Source of the DNA: Pseudomonas frederiksbergensis
GTDB taxonomy: Bacteria; Pseudomonadota; Gammaproteobacteria; Pseudomonadales; Pseudomonadaceae
DNA: 64,000 bases
Assembly: GCF_003732665.1 (NCBI RefSeq)
Contig: NZ_MOBP01000015.1
Span: 124,001 to 188,000 of the forward strand
Direction of reading: 5' to 3'
Part shown: piece after piece, positions 59,092-64,000 of the stretch
How positions within the stretch are numbered: the first letter of the stretch is position 1
Layout of the letters: the number at the start of each line of letters is the position of its first letter
Translations under genes and position numbers: made by a program
Notes under the pieces: model-generated
What the model was told of the DNA's origin: nothing
The model's input: only the letters and a program-made list of their open reading frames with translations
Databases searched by the model: none

Positions 59092-61221
59092 TCAGCCGTT
59101 GGGCCCTACTGTCGCAACGATGGTCACTTGCTTGTTGTCAGGGATTTCCTGATACGCCAACACGTGCAAACCCGGGACTGCCAGCCTGCCGAATCGCGAG
59201 AGCATCGCGCGAACCGGACCGGCTACCAGCAGAATCACCGGTTGACCTTGCATCTCTTGACGCTGTGCCGCATCGATCAACGAACGTTGCAGCTTCTCTG
59301 CCATGCTTGGCTCCAGCAGAACGCCCTCTTCCGAGCCTTGTCCTGCCTTCTGAAGACTATTGAGCAATATCTGTTCCAACCTTGGCTCCAAGGTGATAAC
59401 TGGCAGCTCCGACTCAGTCCCTACAATGCTTTGGACGATTGCGCGGCTTACGCCGACGCGCACCGCGGCCACCAGCGCGGCAGTATCTTGACTCTTGGCG
59501 GCATTGTTGGCGATGGCCTCGGCGATGCTGCGAATGTCGCGCACCGGCACTTGTTCGGCGAGCAGCGCCTGCAAGACCTTGAGCAGTTGCGACAGCGACA
59601 CCACACCCGGCACCAGCTCTTCAGCCAGTTTCGGCGAGCTTTTGGCCAGCAATTGCATGAGTTGCTGCACTTCTTCGTGGCCAATCAGCTCACTGGAGTG
59701 CTTGTACAGAATCTGGTTCAAGTGGGTTGCCACCACCGTACTGGCATCGACCACGGTGTATCCCAGGGACTGGGCCTGGGCGCGCTGGCTGATTTCGATC
59801 CAGACCGCCTCCAGGCCAAAAGCCGGATCTTTGGCGGTAATGCCGTTGAGCGTGCCGTAGACCTGGCCAGGGTTGATCGCCAGCTCGCGGTCCGGGTAAA
59901 TCTCCGCTTCAGCGAGGATCACGCCCATGAGGGTCAGCCGGTAGGCGCTCGGCGCCAGGTCGAGGTTGTCACGAATGTGCACAGTCGGCATCAGGAAGCC
60001 CAGGTCCTGGGACAGCTTCTTGCGCACACCCTTGATCCGCGCCAGCAACTGACCACCCTGGTTGCGATCCACCAGCGGAATCAGGCGATAGCCCACTTCC
60101 AGGCCGATCATGTCGATCGGGGTCACGTCGTCCCAGCCCAATTCCTTGGTTTCCTGGGCGCGGGCCGGAGATGGCAGCAGCTCTTGTTGACGCTTGACCT
60201 CTTGCAGGGCCTGGACCTTGACCACGCTCTGCTTCTTCCAGAACAGGTAGGCGCCGCCGCCGGCCAGGGCCGCCATGCTGAGAAACGAGAAGTGCGGCAT
60301 GCCGGGCACCAGGCCCATCACTGCCATCAAACCTGCCGCGACGGCCAACGCTTTGGGCGAGGCGAACATCTGGCGACCGATCTGTTTGCCCATGTCTTCC
60401 GAGCCGGAAGCACGGGTCACCATGATCGCCGCTGCTGTGGATAACAACAGTGATGGCAATTGCGCCACCAAACCGTCACCGATGGTCAGCAACGCGTAAA
60501 CCTTGCCGGCATCGCCGAAGCTCATGCCGTGCTGGAAGATACCGACGGCCATGCCGCCGATCAGGTTGATGAACAGAATCAGCAGGCCGGCGATGGCGTC
60601 ACCGCGCACAAACTTGCTGGCACCGTCCATGGAACCGTAGAACTCGGCTTCCTGGGCGACTTCCATGCGGCGCAATTTGGCTTGGTTCTGATCGATCAGG
60701 CCGGCGTTCAGGTCGGCGTCGATGGCCATCTGTTTGCCGGGCATGGCGTCGAGGGTGAAACGTGCGCTCACCTCGGAAATCCGCCCGGCACCCTTGGTCA
60801 CCACGACGAAGTTGATGATCATCAAAATCGCGAAGACCACGATACCGACCACGTAGTTACCGCCGATCACCACCTCACCGAAGGCCTGGATCACCTTACC
60901 GGCGGCGGCATGCCCTTCCTGACCGTGGAGCATCACCACCCGCGTGGAGGCCACGTTCAGTGCCAGGCGCATCAGCGTCGCCACCAGCAAAATCGTCGGG
61001 AACACCGCGAAATCCAGTGGCCGCAAGGCGTAGACGCAGACCAACAGCACGACGATCGACAAGGCGATGTTGAACGTGAAGAACACGTCCAGCAGGAACG
61101 GCGGCACCGGCAACATCATCATGGCCAGCATGACCAGCAGCAACAGCGGCACACCCAGATTGCCCCGACTCAAGTCGGCGACGTTTGTGCGAGCACTGTT
61201 GATTAACTGAGAGCGATCCAC
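59092..61221 (-). CDS. flhA: Flagellar export protein FlhA
   Basis: This 709-residue export gate protein has eight N-terminal membrane helices, the FHIPEP-type conserved cytoplasmic loop (RISEVSARFTLDAMPGKQMAIDADL), and a long C-terminal cytoplasmic domain (GYRLIPLVDRNQGGQLLARIKG, VVDASTVVATHLNQIL) that binds chaperone-substrate complexes. A sigma-54-like promoter lies 62 bases upstream. Confidence 0.97.
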   Translation of the reverse strand: MDRSQLINSARTNVADLSRGNLGVPLLLLVMLAMMMLPVPPFLLDVFFTFNIALSIVVLLVCVYALRPLDFAVFPTILLVATLMRLALNVASTRVVMLHGQEGHAAAGKVIQAFGEVVIGGNYVVGIVVFAILMIINFVVVTKGAGRISEVSARFTLDAMPGKQMAIDADLNAGLIDQNQAKLRRMEVAQEAEFYGSMDGASKFVRGDAIAGLLILFINLIGGMAVGIFQHGMSFGDAGKVYALLTIGDGLVAQLPSLLLSTAAAIMVTRASGSEDMGKQIGRQMFASPKALAVAAGLMAVMGLVPGMPHFSFLSMAALAGGGAYLFWKKQSVVKVQALQEVKRQQELLPSPARAQETKELGWDDVTPIDMIGLEVGYRLIPLVDRNQGGQLLARIKGVRKKLSQDLGFLMPTVHIRDNLDLAPSAYRLTLMGVILAEAEIYPDRELAINPGQVYGTLNGITAKDPAFGLEAVWIEISQRAQAQSLGYTVVDASTVVATHLNQILYKHSSELIGHEEVQQLMQLLAKSSPKLAEELVPGVVSLSQLLKVLQALLAEQVPVRDIRSIAEAIANNAAKSQDTAALVAAVRVGVSRAIVQSIVGTESELPVITLEPRLEQILLNSLQKAGQGSEEGVLLEPSMAEKLQRSLIDAAQRQEMQGQPVILLVAGPVRAMLSRFGRLAVPGLHVLAYQEIPDNKQVTIVATVGPNG

Positions 61222-61282
61222 CGGTTTTCCCCGTTCCTTTAAAGCAAACTTTTGACGCCTGAAGCAGGCGCAGAGCGGCTAC

Positions 61283-61298
61283 TGCAAGAAGCCTTCCA
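61283..61298 (-). promoter_or_regulatory. Sigma-54-type promoter candidate for flhA
   Basis: On the minus strand the sequence is TGGAAGGCTTCTTGCA. It has GG and GC at the -24/-12 spacing and the full TTGCA -12 element; the -24 box is TGGAAG rather than TGGCAC. It sits 62 bases before the flhA ATG. flhA of pseudomonads is an RpoN/FleQ-dependent gene. Confidence 0.5.
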
Positions 61299-61417
61299 AC
61301 TTTTGCCGGGGCAGGAAATAGAGGTGGGTGCAAGCGCGCAGGATCAAAAGATCGCAGTTCGGCAGCGTCTACAGGAGACCGTGTTTTCACAACGATTCTG
61401 TGGCCGAGAACGATCAA

Positions 61418-61507
61418 TGTGGGAGCGGGCTTGCTCGCGAAAGCGGTGTGTCAGTCGACATCTCTATTGACTGACATGACCTCTTCGCGAGCAAGCCCGC
61501 TCCCACA
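61418..61507. repeat. REP pair (REPIN), family 1
   Basis: Inverted family-1 cores lie in the standard orientation between the cold-shock gene and flhA. Confidence 0.85.
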
Positions 61508-61560
61508 GGTTGCAAAGCCAGGCTTTCTCGGCTTTTCGAGGTTGAACCTATTCGAAGAAA

Positions 61561-61764
61561 TCAAAGCGGCTGAACATTGGCAGCATTCGGCCCGTTGGGC
61601 CCCGGAGTTACCTCAAAGCTGACCCTCTGGCCCTCCGTCAAAGCTCTATAACCATCACTAGCAATCGCCGAATAGTGCACAGGAACTTCTGCCGACCCGT
61701 CATCCGGCGCGATAAAACCAAACCCCTTTGATTCGTTGAACCACTTAACCGTACCAGTAGCCAT
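61561..61764 (-). CDS. Cold-shock-domain protein with altered RNP-2 motif
   Basis: This 67-residue single cold-shock domain starts MATGTVKWFNESKGFGFIAP, so the RNP-1 motif KGFGFI is intact. The RNP-2 motif, normally VFVHF/Y, reads VPVHY: the first aromatic is replaced by Pro40 region (EVPVHYSAI). This should weaken nucleic acid stacking. The length and C terminus (SFEVTPGPNGPNAANV) are normal. The start is chosen at the family N terminus. The gene sits alone between flhB and flhA, flanked by REP elements. Confidence 0.88.
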   Translation of the reverse strand: MATGTVKWFNESKGFGFIAPDDGSAEVPVHYSAIASDGYRALTEGQRVSFEVTPGPNGPNAANVQPL

Positions 61765-61906
61765 GACCCTTCTCCTTGAATGACCGAAAAGGCACGCTTG
61801 TTGTGCCCTTACGACGATAAAACAACAAGGACCCAACGCTGCCTACTGTCAAAGTTGACAGGTTCCGCTCTGTTTCGGACTAACGGCCGGGGACCAACCA
61901 CCCTCT

Positions 61907-62011
61907 TGTGGGAGCGGCGGTGCGACGATTCGACTTGCTCGCGAAAGCGGTGTGTCAGGCGACATTTCCATCGACTGACACGGCCTCTTCGCGAGCAAGC
62001 TCGCTCCCACA
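61907..62011. repeat. REP pair with inserted spacer in one core
   Basis: The right core is standard, except for CAAGCTCGC. The left core is split: GTGGGAGCGG, then 16 extra bases CGGTGCGACGATTCGA, then CTTGCTCGCGAA. This is a variant form of the family-1 REP. It lies between flhB and the cold-shock gene. Confidence 0.75.
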
Positions 62012-62026
62012 GGTTTTGGGGTGTGG

Positions 62027-63166
62027 TCAGGAGTCGCGGCGAAGATCCGGCGGGATCGGCAGGTCGTCTTTGAGCGGATCCGGGCGTTTGCCTTTGCCGG
62101 CGCGGTGCTGGCGGATCTGGTAGACGTAGGCCAGGACCTGGGCGACTGCCAGGTACAGGCCGCCAGGGATTTCCTGGTCGAGTTCGGTGGAGTAGTAGAT
62201 CGAACGCGCCAGGGCTGGCGATTCGAGTAGCAGCACTTCGTTGGCCACGGCGATTTCGCGGATTTTCAAGGCCAGGAAGTCGCTGCCCTTGGCGATCAGC
62301 ATCGGCGCGCCGCCCTTCTCGGGGTCGTACTTGAGGGCCACGGCGTAGTGAGTCGGGTTGGTGATGACCACGTCGGCATCCGGGATCGCCGCCATCATCC
62401 GCCGTTGGGACATCTCGCGCTGGAGCTGACGAATGCGTTGCTTGACCTCCGGCCGCCCCTCCGAGTCCTTGTGCTCATCGCGCACTTCCTGCTTGGTCAT
62501 CAGCAGTTTCTTGTGGCTTTCCCACAACTGCACCGGCACGTCGACGGCGGCGATGATGATCAGGCCGCAGGCCATCCACAAGGTGCTCCAGCCCACCACT
62601 TGCAGGCTGTGAATGATCGCCAGCTCCAGCGGTTCATGGGCGATGCGCTGCAAGTCGTCGATGTCCGAGGACAGCACCGCCAGCGCCACGAACAGGACGA
62701 TGATGAACTTGGCAAATGCCTTGAGCAACTCCACCAGGGCCTTGGTGGAAAACATCCGTTTGAGGCCACTGAGCGGGCTCATCCGACTGAACTTCGGTGC
62801 CAGGGAACCGAACGCAAACAGCCAGCCACCCAAAGAAATCGGGCCGATGATCGCCGCCAGCACCAGTGAAATCATGATCGGCTGGATCGCCCACAAACCG
62901 ATTTGCCCGGAGTGCAGCAGGTAGTTGGCCATGGACTTCTGATCCATGATCACTTCCCGTGGCAGGCTGAAGTTGATGCGCATCAGCTCCATCATGTCCT
63001 GGGCCAAGGCACCGCCGAAAATCAGCAACGCACTGGCACCGACCAGCATGATCGCCAGGGTGTTGAGTTCCTTGGAGCGCGCCACCTCGCCTTTGTCGCG
63101 GGAGTCTTTCTTGCGCTTGTCCGTGGGGTCTTCTGTTTTGTCTTGACCGCTTTCGCTCTCAGCCAT
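62027..63166 (-). CDS. flhB: Flagellar export switch protein FlhB
   Basis: This 379-residue protein has four membrane helices and a cytoplasmic switch domain. The autocleavage site is VVITNPTHYAVALKYDPEKGGAP (NPTH). The N-terminal part is highly charged (SGQDKTEDPTDKRKKDSRDKGEVARSKE), and the C-terminal tail is basic and Pro-rich. It is separated from fliR by 3 bases. Confidence 0.97.
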   Translation of the reverse strand: MAESESGQDKTEDPTDKRKKDSRDKGEVARSKELNTLAIMLVGASALLIFGGALAQDMMELMRINFSLPREVIMDQKSMANYLLHSGQIGLWAIQPIMISLVLAAIIGPISLGGWLFAFGSLAPKFSRMSPLSGLKRMFSTKALVELLKAFAKFIIVLFVALAVLSSDIDDLQRIAHEPLELAIIHSLQVVGWSTLWMACGLIIIAAVDVPVQLWESHKKLLMTKQEVRDEHKDSEGRPEVKQRIRQLQREMSQRRMMAAIPDADVVITNPTHYAVALKYDPEKGGAPMLIAKGSDFLALKIREIAVANEVLLLESPALARSIYYSTELDQEIPGGLYLAVAQVLAYVYQIRQHRAGKGKRPDPLKDDLPIPPDLRRDS

Positions 63167-63169
63167 GAC

Positions 63170-63952
63170 TCAGCGCGCCTGTGCCAGTTCGCGTAAAAAC
63201 TGCAAGGCCTCGACGGCCATGGGTTGATACTGGTTGAGGATGTCCCCCAGGCTGACCCAGAGAATGAACATGCCGAGCACCAGGGTCAGTGGAAAACCGA
63301 TGGAGAAGATGTTCAGTTGCGGCGCCGCCCGGGTCATCACGCCAAACGCGATGTTGACCACCAGCAGCGCGGTGATCGCCGGCAACACCAGCACCAGCGC
63401 CGCCCCCAGGACCCAGCCGAGCTTGCCGGCCAGCTCCCAGAAATGATTGACCATGAAGCCGCTGCCGACCGGCAACGTGGTAAAGCTTTCGGTGAGGACT
63501 TCGAACACCACCAGATGGCCGTTCATCCCCAGGAACATCAGCGTTACCAGCATGGTGAAGAACTGCCCGATCACCGCCACCGACACGCCGTTGGTGGGGT
63601 CGACCATGGACGCGAAGCCCATGCCCATCTGGATCGCGACAATCTGCCCGGCGATGACAAACGCCTGGAAGAACAACTGCAAGGAGAAACCGAGCACCGC
63701 GCCGATGAGGATCTGCTCCCCGATCAGCAGCAGTCCGCTGAGGTCCAGAGGATTGACGGGCGGCATGGGCGGCAGTGCCGGCGTAATCACCACCGTGATC
63801 GCCAGGGCCAGATACGCCCGCACCCGCCGGGGCACCAGGGTCGTGCCGAAGATCGGCATGACCATCAGCAGCGTACCGACGCGAAACAGCGGCAACATGA
63901 ACGTCGCCACCCAGGTGCTGATCTGGGTATCGGTCAGTTGCAGCAGCGACAT
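63170..63952 (-). CDS. fliR: Flagellar export gate protein FliR
   Basis: This 260-residue membrane protein has about six helices and forms the export gate with FliP and FliQ. Conserved segments are FMLPLFRVGTLLMVMPIFG, GEQILIGAVLGFSLQLFFQAFVIAG, and VIGQFFTMLVTLMFLGMNGHLVV. It is followed by flhB and preceded by fliQ. Confidence 0.96.
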   Translation of the reverse strand: MSLLQLTDTQISTWVATFMLPLFRVGTLLMVMPIFGTTLVPRRVRAYLALAITVVITPALPPMPPVNPLDLSGLLLIGEQILIGAVLGFSLQLFFQAFVIAGQIVAIQMGMGFASMVDPTNGVSVAVIGQFFTMLVTLMFLGMNGHLVVFEVLTESFTTLPVGSGFMVNHFWELAGKLGWVLGAALVLVLPAITALLVVNIAFGVMTRAAPQLNIFSIGFPLTLVLGMFILWVSLGDILNQYQPMAVEALQFLRELAQAR

Positions 63953-63955
63953 GGC

Positions 63956-64000
63956 TTAGCCGATGACCATGGGAATATTGCCGTACAACCGCAGGATGTA
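63956..64000 (-). CDS. fliQ: Flagellar export protein FliQ, C-terminal end
   Basis: Only the last 14 codons and stop are in the window; read on the minus strand they end LYGNIPMVIG, the usual FliQ C terminus. The position next to fliR supports it. The rest lies beyond the right edge. Confidence 0.8.
   Translation of the reverse strand, partial: YILRLYGNIPMVIG

Larger units (their letters stand above)
61222..61560. other. Intergenic region between cold-shock gene and flhA
   Basis: This 339-base stretch contains the flhA promoter region (sigma-54-like site at 61283-61298), a degraded family-2 REP half at about 61342-61373 (GATCGCAGTTCGGCAGCGTC) and a full family-1 REP pair at 61418-61507. I see no gene in it. 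Confidence 0.6.

Noticed and set aside
59128..60444. 438-codon + strand open frame opposite flhA
   Set aside because: Antisense shadow with His/Gln-rich composition and no start signal.
48..62011. CRISPR array from the repeated REP sequences
   Set aside because: Copies are dispersed by kilobases, occur as inverted pairs and lack regular unique spacers.

Overview
The window is a piece of a chromosome from a fluorescent Pseudomonas, most likely the P. fluorescens group. The evidence is the gene order (ccm cluster, flh/fle/che/mot cluster with motCD and parCP, glyoxylate carboligase cluster, phn C-P lyase operon), the high-GC Pseudomonas codon usage, and about a dozen dispersed REP/REPIN elements of two sequence families typical of that group. 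There are no rRNA or tRNA genes and no CRISPR array.

Layout. 1-9.3 kb (+): a glyoxylate assimilation operon (gcl, hyi, tartronate semialdehyde reductase, glycerate kinase/hydroxypyruvate reductase, pyruvate kinase), followed by a urea transporter and an ion channel. A GlcG/HbpS-type gene diverges from gcl across a region with two identical GntR-type palindromes. 9.5-15.7 kb: a mixed region with the sulfate-binding protein Sbp, an exported protein, an MFS transporter, a hicAB toxin-antitoxin pair, a LysR regulator and a second toxin-antitoxin-like pair (HTH antitoxin plus PIN protein). 15.7-26.4 kb (-): a complete phosphonate operon phnCDE-F-GHIJKLM-N-P, led by a well-formed Pho box. 26.6-34 kb (-): a lipoprotein and the full cytochrome c maturation set ccmABCDEFGH plus ccmI. 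34.2-36.1 kb (+): a FliK-like and an FlhB-C-terminus-like pair.

36.2-45 kb (-): the most unusual part. It is a tightly overlapping 11-gene operon encoding an acyl carrier-like protein, a chain-length-factor-like protein, a ketosynthase, an adenylate-forming ligase, two small membrane proteins, two hotdog-type proteins, a ketoreductase, an arylamine N-acetyltransferase-like protein with an intact Cys-His-Asp triad, and an ATP-grasp ligase. It reads as a small type II polyketide/fatty-acid-like assembly line with an amide-forming release and amino-acid ligation step. An AT-rich flank with a C-terminally truncated P4-type integrase (45.5-46.5 kb) suggests the block was acquired, by insertion between conserved flagellar/chemotaxis genes.

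46.8-64 kb (-): the core flagellar-chemotaxis cluster, in transcription order (partial) fliQ-fliR-flhB, a cold-shock-like gene, flhA-flhF-fleN-fliA, cheY-cheZ-cheA-cheB, motC-motD, parC-parP, cheW and a DUF2802 gene. CheA carries a fourfold repeated acidic peptide in its linker, plausibly the docking region for the ParC/ParP polar localisation system encoded nearby. All function statements rest on reading the sequences by eye; no database search was run.
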